Positions 36,564 to 45,726 of a stretch of DNA of 64,000 bases are shown here, piece after piece; the first letter of the stretch is position 1; each line of letters begins with the position of its first letter. Source of the stretch: Dyadobacter fermentans DSM 18053 (GTDB lineage: Bacteria; Bacteroidota; Bacteroidia; Cytophagales; Spirosomataceae); NCBI RefSeq assembly GCF_000023125.1, contig NC_013037.1, positions 2,728,001 through 2,792,000 on the forward strand. The letters are read 5' to 3'. The notes under the pieces are model-generated. The model searched no databases. It worked only from the letters and a program-made list of their open reading frames with translations, and was not told the origin of the DNA. The position numbers and the translations under genes were made by a program.

Positions 36564-37553
36564 ATGAAACAAAGCCTTACCCATTTCATTGTTCTTGCAT
36601 TATCCCTCGTGATGGCGGTAAGCGCTGCAAGGCCAGGGCCGGGAGCCGGCCCGCCCAGCCGCGAGGCCAGCGCCTATTTCGAGCAGGCATTTGCATTTAT
36701 TCAGAACAATGCATACTTCCACAAACATCTGGATTTCGCGAAGGTGAAGCAGCAGGCACTTGCCAAAATGCAGCATGCACAGTCGGCTGCGGACACGCAC
36801 GATGCCATTCGCTTTGTGTTGGAGCAACTGGACGACCGGCATAGCTTTTTGCAGCCAGCCAGGCCCGCCGGCGCGCCTTCCGGCAGCATTTCTGCCCGGA
36901 GTGTTATGCCGTTTGAGGTTTCGGTGGAAGGGAATTATGGCATTATCAAACTGAAATCTTACAATTCAACGGATGCCGCCAATGCGCACAGGATCGCCGA
37001 CAGCCTGTACAATTGCCTGCTGGATTTCGACAAAAAGCATACGAAAGGCACGATCATCGACCTCCGGGAAATGGAAGGCGGAACTTACATTCCGTTCGTA
37101 ACTGGCCTGGCGCCAATGATTGACGCCGAGCAGCTGATCGGCTTTGTAGATCGCAAAGGGAAAAAGGGCCGCACAGTGCGCTATCAAAACGGGATTTATT
37201 ACCAGCAAGGCCGCAAGAAGGCGCGGCTCGGCTACCTGACCCGGTACGAACGCCCCAATGCAGCGGACCGGCCCATTGCCGTGCTGACGGGCCAGTACAC
37301 GGCCAGCTCCGGGGAAATGATCCTCCTGTCCCTCAAAGGCCTTCCGCGGACACGCACTTTCGGTGCGCCGACTTACGGAGTCCCTACCGGAAAAGCCAAC
37401 TTCTTCCTCCCCGACAGCAGCATGATCTCGCTGACAAATACCGCGTGTTTCGACCGGCAAAAGCAAATCCATTCAGGTGCCATTCAGCCGGATGTGCCTT
37501 GTGCCGAAAAGGATGCCATGCGTGAAGCAAAAAACTGGATCGACCATTTTTGA
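36564..37553 (+). CDS. S41-family serine peptidase, exported
   Basis: 329 residues with signal peptide 1-21. An N-terminal helical part (FEQAFAFIQNNAYFHKHLDF, then LEQLDDRHSFLQ) is the usual tail-protease/TSP lead-in. The catalytic core has YGIIKLKSYNS, GTIIDLREMEGG and GQYTASSGEM, with Ser248 the likely nucleophile. There is no PDZ domain. Start ATG 36564 is preferred over a distant in-frame ATG at 36333 because only the later one gives a signal peptide. It is convergent with the hydrolase gene downstream (28 nt). Confidence 0.85.
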   Translation: MKQSLTHFIVLALSLVMAVSAARPGPGAGPPSREASAYFEQAFAFIQNNAYFHKHLDFAKVKQQALAKMQHAQSAADTHDAIRFVLEQLDDRHSFLQPARPAGAPSGSISARSVMPFEVSVEGNYGIIKLKSYNSTDAANAHRIADSLYNCLLDFDKKHTKGTIIDLREMEGGTYIPFVTGLAPMIDAEQLIGFVDRKGKKGRTVRYQNGIYYQQGRKKARLGYLTRYERPNAADRPIAVLTGQYTASSGEMILLSLKGLPRTRTFGAPTYGVPTGKANFFLPDSSMISLTNTACFDRQKQIHSGAIQPDVPCAEKDAMREAKNWIDHF

Positions 37554-37581
37554 CAACCGCGGCCGTAGCGACGCATCGGTC

Positions 37582-38469
37582 TTACGGCATATTTTTCTTT
37601 CCGACCGTCCATCCACTCACCTGCGCCAGGGCTGGTGTGCCGGTGAAAAGTTTGCCGGCTTGCTCATCGCCCGTGAGCTGCCATTTGTACCACGCGGTGG
37701 CCACTTTGGCAAATTCCCCGCCGTGCGGCTTGGCGTATGTTCCGCCATGGCCCACATCGAGATTTGCGACGAAAACCGGCACGTGGTTGATCTGCGCGTA
37801 ATCGTCCATGCCGTTGTTATAGGCAATGTCCGACGGCCCGCCCAGCAGGTAAAGTGTGGGGGTATGGATTCTTTTCAGGTAATCCTTTGAAATCTGGGGC
37901 ATACCGGGCTTTGTGCTCGGAGCGCCCTTGAAGATGCCGCTGTTGCAAACTACCGTGGTGGTCACCCTCGGGTCGCCGGCCACTTCGAGGGTTTGCAAAC
38001 CGCCGCAGGACATGCCGCTCACGGCAATGTGTTTCAGGTCGATCTTCCCGTAGTAGGGGCTACTTTTGTCGGCATTCTGTTTTTCTGCCCAATCAATGGC
38101 ATCCAGCAGCTGTGCCGACCGGGAGCTCCCGCGGACCTGTTCGCCTGATTCTTTGGGCATTACGCCGATCGCAATGACCAGAAAACCGTGAGAGGCCACT
38201 TCATTCAAAAAATTGACGTGCTCCCAGGGCGAATTATAGCACGCACCATTTCCCCATGCGATGACAGGCAATTTCCCTTTCTTTCCAAAACCATCGAGAT
38301 CTTTCGGCCTGAACACGGTGTGGGTCGGCAAGGAAGGCTCGGTGATCATTACCGCGCTGTACTTTCCGGTGCCGCCGTTTTCAACCACGCGCGAAGTTTC
38401 CTGCGCCCATAATGCATTGACAGACAACCATGCGGCAAGCGCACCGATGACCAGATTTGATAATTTCAT
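37582..38469 (-). CDS. Exported alpha/beta hydrolase
   Basis: 295 residues. Signal peptide 1-22 (ending LWAQ), PVIAWGNGACYNSPW (oxyanion-hole region), nucleophile elbow G-M-S-C-G-G (AVSGMSCGGLQTLEV), and the His region ANLDVGHGGTY. It is a cutinase/dienelactone-hydrolase-like esterase acting in the periplasm or outside; the substrate is unknown. It is divergent from the Nudix-type regulator at 38619, and a palindrome lies in the shared 149-nt spacer, so it is probably that regulator's target. Confidence 0.86.
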   Translation of the reverse strand: MKLSNLVIGALAAWLSVNALWAQETSRVVENGGTGKYSAVMITEPSLPTHTVFRPKDLDGFGKKGKLPVIAWGNGACYNSPWEHVNFLNEVASHGFLVIAIGVMPKESGEQVRGSSRSAQLLDAIDWAEKQNADKSSPYYGKIDLKHIAVSGMSCGGLQTLEVAGDPRVTTTVVCNSGIFKGAPSTKPGMPQISKDYLKRIHTPTLYLLGGPSDIAYNNGMDDYAQINHVPVFVANLDVGHGGTYAKPHGGEFAKVATAWYKWQLTGDEQAGKLFTGTPALAQVSGWTVGKKNMP

Positions 38470-38550
38470 GTTGAAAGTGTTTTGTTAAAATGCTACGGAT
38501 TCAAGTGCGCAAAAGCTCAATTCGTCATTCATCTCTCAAAGCCTGTTTTC

Positions 38551-38572
38551 ATTGTATCATTCACGAGACAAT
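38551..38572. promoter_or_regulatory. Candidate operator of the Nudix-type regulator
   Basis: A 22-bp imperfect palindrome ATTGTATC-N6-GAGACAAT (7 of 8 positions symmetric) lies midway between the divergent hydrolase and regulator genes. Nudix-related regulators of the NrtR/AraR type bind palindromes of about this length. Confidence 0.45.
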
Positions 38573-38618
38573 GAATTAAAGCCACTTTTTCATTTATTTA
38601 CTCCTTCATTCTACCATT

Positions 38619-39353
38619 ATGACTGAAAAAGTTACAGCCGGGCTGAATTGGGACAGCATTGATTTCGATAAACACTTTTTGCCAGGACTATCGGTGGATA
38701 CGGTCATTTTCGGCTTTCACGACAACGGGCTGATGGTGCTGCTGCTGCGGTACAAAGGCACCGATGCGTATGCGCTGCCCGGCGGCTTCATTTATCACGA
38801 CGAAAGTGGCGAGGATGCGGCCAAGCGGGTATTGCAGGAGCGAACGGGCCTGTCCGACATTTTCCTGGAACAGTTTCAGACATTTTCCGACACCGGCCGC
38901 AGCGATCCTCATTTTTTCAAAGACATTATGGCTGCCAGGGGTTTGAAACCCGCCGAAAACCATTTCCTGCTCAGGCGTTTCGTGTCAATCGGATATTATG
39001 CGCTGGTGGATTATGCCAAAGCAGTGCCGACCTCGGACGATGCTGCCGACGAATGCACCTGGCATGACCTGAACAATCTCCCGCATTTGATCCAGGACCA
39101 TAGCCGGATCATCGAAACGGCGTTGATTACCCTGCGCGAAGACCTGAACAAGAAGTTGGTCGGCTTTAACCTCCTGCCCGACACATTCACGATCAGTGAA
39201 CTACAAGCGCTATACGAGACTGTTTTGGAGAAAAAATTCCTGCGGACGAGTTTTCAGCGGACCATGCTGAGCCTGGGTGTATTGGAAATGGTATCCAAAA
39301 AAACCGGTGTAGCGCACAAGTCACCATATTTGTACCGGTTTGTGAAAGATTAG
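38619..39353 (+). CDS. Nudix-related transcription regulator (NrtR/AraR type)
   Basis: 244 residues. The N-terminal Nudix fold (about 20-160) has GGFIYHDESGEDAAKRVLQE: the box is degenerate. The canonical REUxEExGU reads RVLQERTGL, which has lost one of the two key glutamates and the REU glutamate, so hydrolysis is unlikely. The C-terminal winged helix (about 170-244: FTISELQALYETVLEKKF, RTSFQRTMLSLGVLEM) is the NrtR-type DNA-binding part. In Bacteroidota this family controls sugar or NAD genes with a small effector bound to the dead Nudix domain. The divergent hydrolase is the obvious target. Confidence 0.88.
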   Translation: MTEKVTAGLNWDSIDFDKHFLPGLSVDTVIFGFHDNGLMVLLLRYKGTDAYALPGGFIYHDESGEDAAKRVLQERTGLSDIFLEQFQTFSDTGRSDPHFFKDIMAARGLKPAENHFLLRRFVSIGYYALVDYAKAVPTSDDAADECTWHDLNNLPHLIQDHSRIIETALITLREDLNKKLVGFNLLPDTFTISELQALYETVLEKKFLRTSFQRTMLSLGVLEMVSKKTGVAHKSPYLYRFVKD

Positions 39354-39543
39354 TGGTTTTTACCCTAATCGATAAACTGGTGAATGGAGCGGCCCATTGT
39401 TCTCTAAAAATCCCCGCGAAAACCAGGTATAAAAAACAGGGTAGTTTCTTTGTATCCCAATTGAGACAAAGCTCTGAATGCTTCATAGCCGACAAACCGT
39501 TCTCACTCACCACTCCTTGATTTTTAGCTATACAATAATTGGT

Positions 39544-40842
39544 ATGAAAAACATTCTCTTGGCCTGGGCAATGGCGGCCGTATGCACGGGTTCATTCGCT
39601 CAGCAAACCGCGCCGGCGCGTCAGCACTTAAACTACAAGGCAGAACTCAAACAATCGGGTACGGATGAAACCCGGGTGGGCCGGATCGATTCCCTGTTGC
39701 AGAGCTTTGTCGATGAGAAAAAGGTTAGCTCCGTGGTGGCGTTTGTCGCGAAGGGTGGAAATGTTGTGTATAACAAAGCATTCGGCTACAAAGACATTGA
39801 AAATCAGATCCCTGCCACGACAGCGGACTATTACATCAAATTTTCCCAGACAAAAGCCGTAACCACCGTCGCATTCATGACCCTGGTTGAAAAAGGCCTG
39901 GTGGCTGTCGACGACCCGGTTTCCAAATACTTTCCCGGCATTCCGGACCGTGTATTGATTTCGGTGAATGAGGATGGCACTTATCAAACCAGGCAAGCGG
40001 CCACGCCCATGACCTTCGCGCACCTGATGTCGCATTCGTCGGGACTGAACGCCGGGCCGGTTGCGAAGCTGAGACGTGAGCAAATGCAGAAAGAAGCCGC
40101 AGCCGCACAAGAAGTAACCGGCCCCGGACAGCGAACAGGCGGCACCGGAAGCGCCCGATACTTGAAAGACGACATGATCGCGCTGGCAAAATACCCCCTC
40201 GGTTTTGATCCCGGAAGTGAATGGAGCTACCACATCAGCACCAATATGCTCGGTTATATGGTGGAGCTCATATCAGGAAAAAGCCTTCGCGATTACATCA
40301 AATCGACCATCCTCCTTCCGCTGGGCATGAACGACACGGATTGGTATTATGATTCGGGTGCGCTTAACCGTTTTGTGAAAGCGTACAGTTTGGTAGATGG
40401 GAAACTGGTCCCGGAGTCGAACAAATACAGCGAGGCCACGATCAGCCCGGTCCAAACCTACGCAGAAGGCGCGATAGGGCTCAACGGACCCATCGGCGAT
40501 TATGCGAAATTCTGCCAAATGCTCCTCAACCGCGGCGAATACAACGGCGTACGCATTCTGAAACCGGAAACGATCGACCAGATGACGAAAGTAAACCGCT
40601 TGCCAGCGAAAAACTCCGGCGGCAAGGGGTTTCAATTCGGGCTGGGATTCGAACTTTATAACAGTGAAAAGAAGCCGGTTCCCGAAGTTTCGAATACCGC
40701 ATTTGCCTGGGGCGGCCTGTATGGCACGGAATACATCATCGATCCGGAAAACGATATGATCGCATTGTTCTATCTCAACATGCCCCGCCGCGAGCCGCTT
40801 TATCCGAAATTTTTAAACAAGGCTTACCAGCTGTTCAGGTAA
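39544..40842 (+). CDS. Serine hydrolase, beta-lactamase/penicillin-binding-protein-like (class C fold)
   Basis: 432 residues, signal peptide 1-20 (ending SFAQ). The catalytic SxxK is S101-Q-T-K104 (YIKFSQTKAVTTVAFM). The second motif region is WSYHISTNMLGYMVELISG, and the region near the third motif is FAWGGLYGTEYIIDPEND. This is the broad esterase/D-alanyl-peptidase-like group; antibiotic hydrolysis cannot be assumed. Start ATG 39544 gives the signal peptide; an upstream in-frame ATG (39478) does not. Confidence 0.88.
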   Translation: MKNILLAWAMAAVCTGSFAQQTAPARQHLNYKAELKQSGTDETRVGRIDSLLQSFVDEKKVSSVVAFVAKGGNVVYNKAFGYKDIENQIPATTADYYIKFSQTKAVTTVAFMTLVEKGLVAVDDPVSKYFPGIPDRVLISVNEDGTYQTRQAATPMTFAHLMSHSSGLNAGPVAKLRREQMQKEAAAAQEVTGPGQRTGGTGSARYLKDDMIALAKYPLGFDPGSEWSYHISTNMLGYMVELISGKSLRDYIKSTILLPLGMNDTDWYYDSGALNRFVKAYSLVDGKLVPESNKYSEATISPVQTYAEGAIGLNGPIGDYAKFCQMLLNRGEYNGVRILKPETIDQMTKVNRLPAKNSGGKGFQFGLGFELYNSEKKPVPEVSNTAFAWGGLYGTEYIIDPENDMIALFYLNMPRREPLYPKFLNKAYQLFR

Positions 40843-40890
40843 ATGTGGCTGCTTGTCGGGCGCTGCGATAGGAATCATTGCTGCGCATCT

Positions 40891-41940
40891 TCACAGGCCT
40901 TTCACGGAATAAACATCCGTTTCCCGGAAGTACTTTTTCCAGTCAAAATCCTTGTAGCGCAGCTTGTCACCCTCGCTCATCTGGTGGCAGCTCATGCAGA
41001 GCGCGCCCGAGCCGGCGATCATCACATTGTCGATTCCCTGCTGCGTCTCGTCGAGGAATTTCACGGTGTTCTGCTGCGCATTCGTGATCCGTTTTTCCAG
41101 TACATCTTTAAATACCCAATTATTGTAATCCGGCGAAGCCTTTGCCAGCTCGTAGATTTTGACGGCCATCGCATGGTCGCCCGTTTTCACGATCATGTCG
41201 CCCATATTCAGGAAATAGCCTTCGATGTTGTGCGGCGCGAGCCAGTTGTTGTAGCAGGCGCGGTCTTTCCCCAGGTTGTGGCCCGAGAGGTCGCGGTTGA
41301 GAATATGCCGGATGTCCGGATTACTGCGGTCGATCGGTGAGGTGTAGCAATCTTCGAGCGTGGTCCACTGCAATTCCAATGCATATTTGAACGCATCGGC
41401 TTGCGGGGGCAGGCCGGTATAGCCAATGCCGATGGTGAATTTGTTGAACTCCGGCCACGCTGCGATCGACTCCTGCCCTTTTTGCATGGCGCTTTGCTGC
41501 ACGGGCCCCGGCTGGGGCTGCAAGCTCGACCAGGCCATTTCGGCATTGGACAGAAAGCCCAGTATGCGCTTATCATTCGTGTTGAGCTGGTAAGCCCTGC
41601 CGAAATATTTGTAAGCATTATTAATGTAATCGGGAATGCTGCCCAGCGGCTGCGTGCTGCGCATTCCCTCCGAAAGCACCCAGAAATTGGCAAAACCCAG
41701 ATGCGCCGCAACGACGACATTCGTAGAATCCCCGGCGTATTGCTTTTCCAAACGGCTGATCATCGTTTTCACATTGCTGATATTGCCGCTGTGAAACTGC
41801 TCCCAGAAATACTCGTTTTCAGGGTCGTTCACGCTATTGTAAGTTTTGTCAAAAGCGGAAGGATCCTGCTGGTGGTCGGAGCAGGCATTCATGCACACGG
41901 CACCCGCAAAAATCATGATGGCGATAATGGTCTTTTTCAT
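40891..41940 (-). CDS. Lipoprotein with a single CxxCH c-type haem motif
   Basis: 349 residues. Lipoprotein signal peptide (MKKTIIAIMIFAGAVCMNAC) with Cys20 as lipobox cysteine. The body is helical and TPR-like (NAYKYFGRAYQLNTNDKRIL, AMAVKIYELAKASPDYNN). Near the C-terminus is CMSCHQM, a covalent haem c attachment site (CxxCH) followed by DKLRYKDFDWKKYF. One haem on a tetratricopeptide-like lipoprotein suggests periplasmic electron transfer or sensing; I know no named family for this combination. It follows the amidohydrolase gene by 28 nt on the same strand, so the two form an operon. Confidence 0.8.
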   Translation of the reverse strand: MKKTIIAIMIFAGAVCMNACSDHQQDPSAFDKTYNSVNDPENEYFWEQFHSGNISNVKTMISRLEKQYAGDSTNVVVAAHLGFANFWVLSEGMRSTQPLGSIPDYINNAYKYFGRAYQLNTNDKRILGFLSNAEMAWSSLQPQPGPVQQSAMQKGQESIAAWPEFNKFTIGIGYTGLPPQADAFKYALELQWTTLEDCYTSPIDRSNPDIRHILNRDLSGHNLGKDRACYNNWLAPHNIEGYFLNMGDMIVKTGDHAMAVKIYELAKASPDYNNWVFKDVLEKRITNAQQNTVKFLDETQQGIDNVMIAGSGALCMSCHQMSEGDKLRYKDFDWKKYFRETDVYSVKGL

Positions 41941-41968
41941 GTTTGATTTATGGCTAATGGTTGGATTA

Positions 41969-43282
41969 TCAAAAGCGGCCCATGATCCGGGCGACGATAC
42001 TGCTGACGTTTCTTTCAATGCTTTCCAGGTCGTGGGCGAGCCACTGCCCGCTTTGCAGCGCCAGTTTTCCGTTGATCACGATGGTATCAATGTTGGGTTC
42101 CTGCAAATAGTAAAATGCAGGATTTTGCAGAAATGCCCGGTTATTCAAGCCTTCCAACCTGAAAAGCGAGAAGCATGCCTTACTGCCTGCCCCGATGCGT
42201 GCGGAGGTGTTCAATCCGGCGTAAGCGTTGGCGCTTTCCATCGAATCGAAAAAGAACTTATTAGCGGCATAGGGCATTTGAACCGGAAATTCCATGTTTT
42301 CAATCACGCGATGGTTCACCAGCGAACGGTAATACTGCAGGAGTAATCGCTGCTGAAACAGCAGACTGTCGGTGGACCCCGTGGGGATATCGGTGCCTAT
42401 CGACCATTTCAACCCCGGAATATCGGCCATAAACCTCGCTGCGGGCTCTCCAAGCCCGGTCTGCATTTCGGCTTCGGGCGTAATGGTTACCAGGCTTCCG
42501 GCCTGGGCAATCAGGCTCATTTCCTCGTGCGAGAGTGTATTACAATGCACCAGGTTCAGGTTTTGGGTCAGCAGGCCTTGTTCCGCCAGTTGCAGCGCAG
42601 GCTTGTGGATTTTCCCTAAAAGCGAACTGCCGATGTGCATCGACGCCGGAATGCCTAACGCGTCGGCCAGCCCGATGTCTGCCCGGTTCACATCCATGGT
42701 CGCGAATTCGGGCCCGCGGATACCCATGCCGATCCGCACGTTGGGAAATGCATGGCCATGCCTGGCAACCAGCGTTTCGATGTACGGATCGTGGCGGGTA
42801 ATGCTTTGGTTCCAGTACTTGTCGCGCTCGGTAGCGGGCGTGGCGTGCAAAAAGAGCACATTCAGGCCCGAATCCACGGCTGCCTGCACCGCCGCATCGG
42901 CATGCTCGGCCGAATTCATGATGTGCGACCAGTCGAAAACAGTGGTAATACCGGCCAATGCGCACTGGATGTAGCCATAAAGATTAATGTAGTACAACTC
43001 TTCGGCGCTGATCTGCGAGCCGATGCCGCCCGCCACTTTGTCGAGGTATTCCAGCAGCATCAAATCGGCAGCAACGCCTTTGAAAGGTGCCTGCCACACA
43101 TGCCGGTGCGCGTCGGTGAGGCCGGGCAATGCGAGCATTCCGCGGCCGTCGATCATGTCCTCGCCCGGCGTCGGGGCGCCGCTGCCGGTGATGGCGGTAA
43201 TAATCCCTTCCTGCGAAATGTGGATGTCCGAAGTGCCGGTAACCGGCTCCCCGTTAAAAATGTGAACGTTTTGAATGATCAT
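41969..43282 (-). CDS. Amidohydrolase (chlorohydrolase / nucleobase-deaminase-like)
   Basis: 437 residues of the metal-dependent amidohydrolase superfamily, ATZ/TRZ branch. Metal ligands H59-R-H61 (DAHRHVW), a later His in LVHCNTLSHEE and Asp in SIGTDIPTGS; the N-terminal beta domain precedes the first motif. No signal peptide, so cytoplasmic. It should deaminate or dechlorinate an N-heterocycle (guanine, cytosine or triazine-like), but the substrate is not clear. Start ATG 43282. It is the first gene of an operon with the haem-type lipoprotein and diverges from the LytS-type kinase gene. The 43283-43530 spacer has only near-consensus boxes (CATTTTTG on minus at 43344-43337). Confidence 0.87.
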   Translation of the reverse strand: MIIQNVHIFNGEPVTGTSDIHISQEGIITAITGSGAPTPGEDMIDGRGMLALPGLTDAHRHVWQAPFKGVAADLMLLEYLDKVAGGIGSQISAEELYYINLYGYIQCALAGITTVFDWSHIMNSAEHADAAVQAAVDSGLNVLFLHATPATERDKYWNQSITRHDPYIETLVARHGHAFPNVRIGMGIRGPEFATMDVNRADIGLADALGIPASMHIGSSLLGKIHKPALQLAEQGLLTQNLNLVHCNTLSHEEMSLIAQAGSLVTITPEAEMQTGLGEPAARFMADIPGLKWSIGTDIPTGSTDSLLFQQRLLLQYYRSLVNHRVIENMEFPVQMPYAANKFFFDSMESANAYAGLNTSARIGAGSKACFSLFRLEGLNNRAFLQNPAFYYLQEPNIDTIVINGKLALQSGQWLAHDLESIERNVSSIVARIMGRF

Positions 43283-43530
43283 GGCTGATAGCAATTTGTT
43301 AAGCGTTACCGGAAGTGCCTCTCCCGATTTTTTCAACAAAAATGCCTCTCTAACCCACTCACGGCCAATCGCAACCGGACGAAGTGGGACATTCGGGGGG
43401 CCAACCGGCGGATATCACTGCTTATCCGTAGAAATCCCAGTTCAAACGCTTTTTATCCCCGGCCATCTGAATGCAGTTCGAAAATCCGGGCGCGTCAGCC
43501 AATTTTGGAAAAATCAACAGCGAACACAGC

Positions 43531-44571
43531 ATGTCTTCCGTAAGATTACCGAAATACATTACCAGTGAATACCAGCTCATGCTGGGCATTCTGGTCCCGT
43601 ATTCGGTGCTGCTGAACTTCCTGATTTTCTCCCGGCCCTATTTAACGGAGTCCGTTTTGTTCATTCAGGCGACGCTCATCACAATGTGCGTCAAGGTGGT
43701 AGCCTGGCAGCTGCATACCTTGATCGCCATGGCGCTGGCGGTGAAATTTCCCAAACCCGCCGATACCATGCGACGGATAGGCGCTTCGCTGCTCGCTTTT
43801 GTGCCGCTCACGGCGCTGGTGAACACGGGTATTTTCATTTTTTACCAAAAAACCGGGCTTGCGGATGGCGATTTTGGCATGGTAAACTATTTCCGGGTGC
43901 TGGTATCGGGCATCGGGCTAAACACCCTGGCGACGTTCCTGCACGAGGGAATGTCCAATTTTGAGAAATGGAAAGCCACGCTCACTGAAACCGAACAGCT
44001 GAAAACGGAATATGCCAAAAGCAGGCTGGAAGGGCTCAAAACTCAGGTTAACCCGCATTTTTTGTTCAATAGCATCAACACGCTGTCCAGCCTGATCGGC
44101 GAAGACCCGGAGAAGGCGGAAACTTTCCTCGACGAAATGTGCAAAGTGTACCGCTACCTGCTCAAAACCGACGAAGGCGAATTTGTGAGCCTTCAAACGG
44201 AGCTGCAATTTCTGCATTCATGGTTTTATATCCTGAAAATCCGGTACGGGCATGCGGTCCGGTTCGATATGGACGTCGACAACGAATCGCTCGAAAAACG
44301 CATTCCGCCGCTCACCTTGCAGCTGCTGATCGAGCACGTTCTCAACCGGAACATGATCAGTAAAATGAAACCGCTGCACATTAACATTTCAGTGACGAAC
44401 GCCGGCTGGCTGGCGTTGCAGCATACGGTGGCTTCCAAAATCACCGCCGATGCGCAGCAGGACGATGCGGGGCTCGAAAACGTAATCAACAAGTTCAGGT
44501 TGCTCGAATTGAGCCCGATGCGCATTGCGCGGCACGACGATTGGCAGGTGATTGAAATCCCGCTGACCTGA
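43531..44571 (+). CDS. LytS-type sensor kinase with degenerate ATPase domain
   Basis: 346 residues. Four membrane spans (about 17-130), then a His_kinase domain with the phospho-His motif NPHFLFNSINTLSSLI (His176). In contrast to the paralogue downstream, the ATP-binding part is eroded: the N-box ENAVKHN is replaced by EHVLNRN, and no glycine-rich G-box is visible in the shortened tail. It may act as a pseudokinase that dimerises with the intact kinase. An alternative start at 43471 would add 20 residues before the first span. The next gene begins 46 nt downstream. Confidence 0.85.
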   Translation: MSSVRLPKYITSEYQLMLGILVPYSVLLNFLIFSRPYLTESVLFIQATLITMCVKVVAWQLHTLIAMALAVKFPKPADTMRRIGASLLAFVPLTALVNTGIFIFYQKTGLADGDFGMVNYFRVLVSGIGLNTLATFLHEGMSNFEKWKATLTETEQLKTEYAKSRLEGLKTQVNPHFLFNSINTLSSLIGEDPEKAETFLDEMCKVYRYLLKTDEGEFVSLQTELQFLHSWFYILKIRYGHAVRFDMDVDNESLEKRIPPLTLQLLIEHVLNRNMISKMKPLHINISVTNAGWLALQHTVASKITADAQQDDAGLENVINKFRLLELSPMRIARHDDWQVIEIPLT

Positions 44572-44617
44572 ATGCATTTGCTTAACTTATATTAAAATCC
44601 ACCGACACCAGCGACGA

Positions 44618-45697
44618 ATGCTACAATACCGACCCTCATTTATCGAATGGCTCACGCTCATCTTCATGTTTCCGATTGTGATCGGTACGGCGGGCTACCA
44701 GCTTTTCGGCAGCCGGTATTTCCATGATCCGGAGGTTTTTGCAGCAACTACCGCCCTCATCATGGCCATTTCGCTCACCTGCTGGTATTTCCATTTCATG
44801 CTCATCCAGCAATTCGCAGCGCTTTTCCCGACATTCAAGGACATGTGGAAGCGCGTGCTGGCGATGATCCTGCTGGATATAGTGGTTGTAAAAATCAATA
44901 TGGCCATCATTTTCTACGGTTTCGATGCAATGCATTTGTTCGGCTACGTGTTTGTACGGGAGAATTTTGTTTTCAGCAGCATTATCGGAATTACCGTGAC
45001 CGTGATCGGCATCACGCTTTGTGAAACGGAATATGTTTTCAAAAAATGGAAGGAAAGCCTGGCTATGAAAGAACGGGCGCAAATGCAGTACCACGAGCAG
45101 GAATTCGAAAACCTGATCCGGCAGATCAACCCCCATTTTTTATTCAATAACCTCAACACACTGTCGTCGCTGATCACCACCGACCCGCCCAAGGCCGAAT
45201 ACTTCCTCGACGAGCTGAGCAAAGTATACCGCTACCTGATGCGCAACAACCAGGAAGCGCTCTCGACGCTCGGCAGCGAAATGCAGTTCATCGGCTCTTA
45301 CGTGGCATTGCTCCAAATCCGGCACAGCGATGCCATACGGTTTCACGTGGGTAACCTGGCGCCGTTCGAGGACCGGCTGTTGCCTTCGCTATCGCTGCAA
45401 CTGCTCGTCGAGAACGCGGTAAAACACAACATGGTGCGGAAAAACCAGCCGCTGCATATTTCGATTTCCGTGGACGCGCAGCAAAGACTGGTGGTAGAAA
45501 ACAATTTGCAGCAAAAGCCCGGGAACATCCCCTCTAACAAAGTCGGCCTCTCCAACATTTCGCTGAAATACAAGATGCTGGGCCAGCCCGCAGCGGTGAT
45601 CGAGCAGGACGAGCACTGTTTCAGGGTCCGGCTGGCATTAATGCACCGGAGTTACGTGGAAGAGCACCACCAGGTTCTCGCCCATTTACCTGTATAA
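44618..45697 (+). CDS. LytS-type sensor histidine kinase
   Basis: 359 residues. Four membrane spans (about 9-140), then the kinase domain with NPHFLFNNLNTLSSLI (His173), an intact N-box (LLVENAVKHNMV) and G-box-like KVGLSNISLKYKML. There is no large extracellular sensor, so it probably senses a membrane-near signal or its partner kinase. It lies between the degenerate paralogue and a LytTR response regulator; spacing of 46 and 29 nt suggests one operon. Confidence 0.92.
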   Translation: MLQYRPSFIEWLTLIFMFPIVIGTAGYQLFGSRYFHDPEVFAATTALIMAISLTCWYFHFMLIQQFAALFPTFKDMWKRVLAMILLDIVVVKINMAIIFYGFDAMHLFGYVFVRENFVFSSIIGITVTVIGITLCETEYVFKKWKESLAMKERAQMQYHEQEFENLIRQINPHFLFNNLNTLSSLITTDPPKAEYFLDELSKVYRYLMRNNQEALSTLGSEMQFIGSYVALLQIRHSDAIRFHVGNLAPFEDRLLPSLSLQLLVENAVKHNMVRKNQPLHISISVDAQQRLVVENNLQQKPGNIPSNKVGLSNISLKYKMLGQPAAVIEQDEHCFRVRLALMHRSYVEEHHQVLAHLPV

Positions 45698-45726
45698 CAA
45701 CCTGTTATTCCCATGTTATTTCAAAT

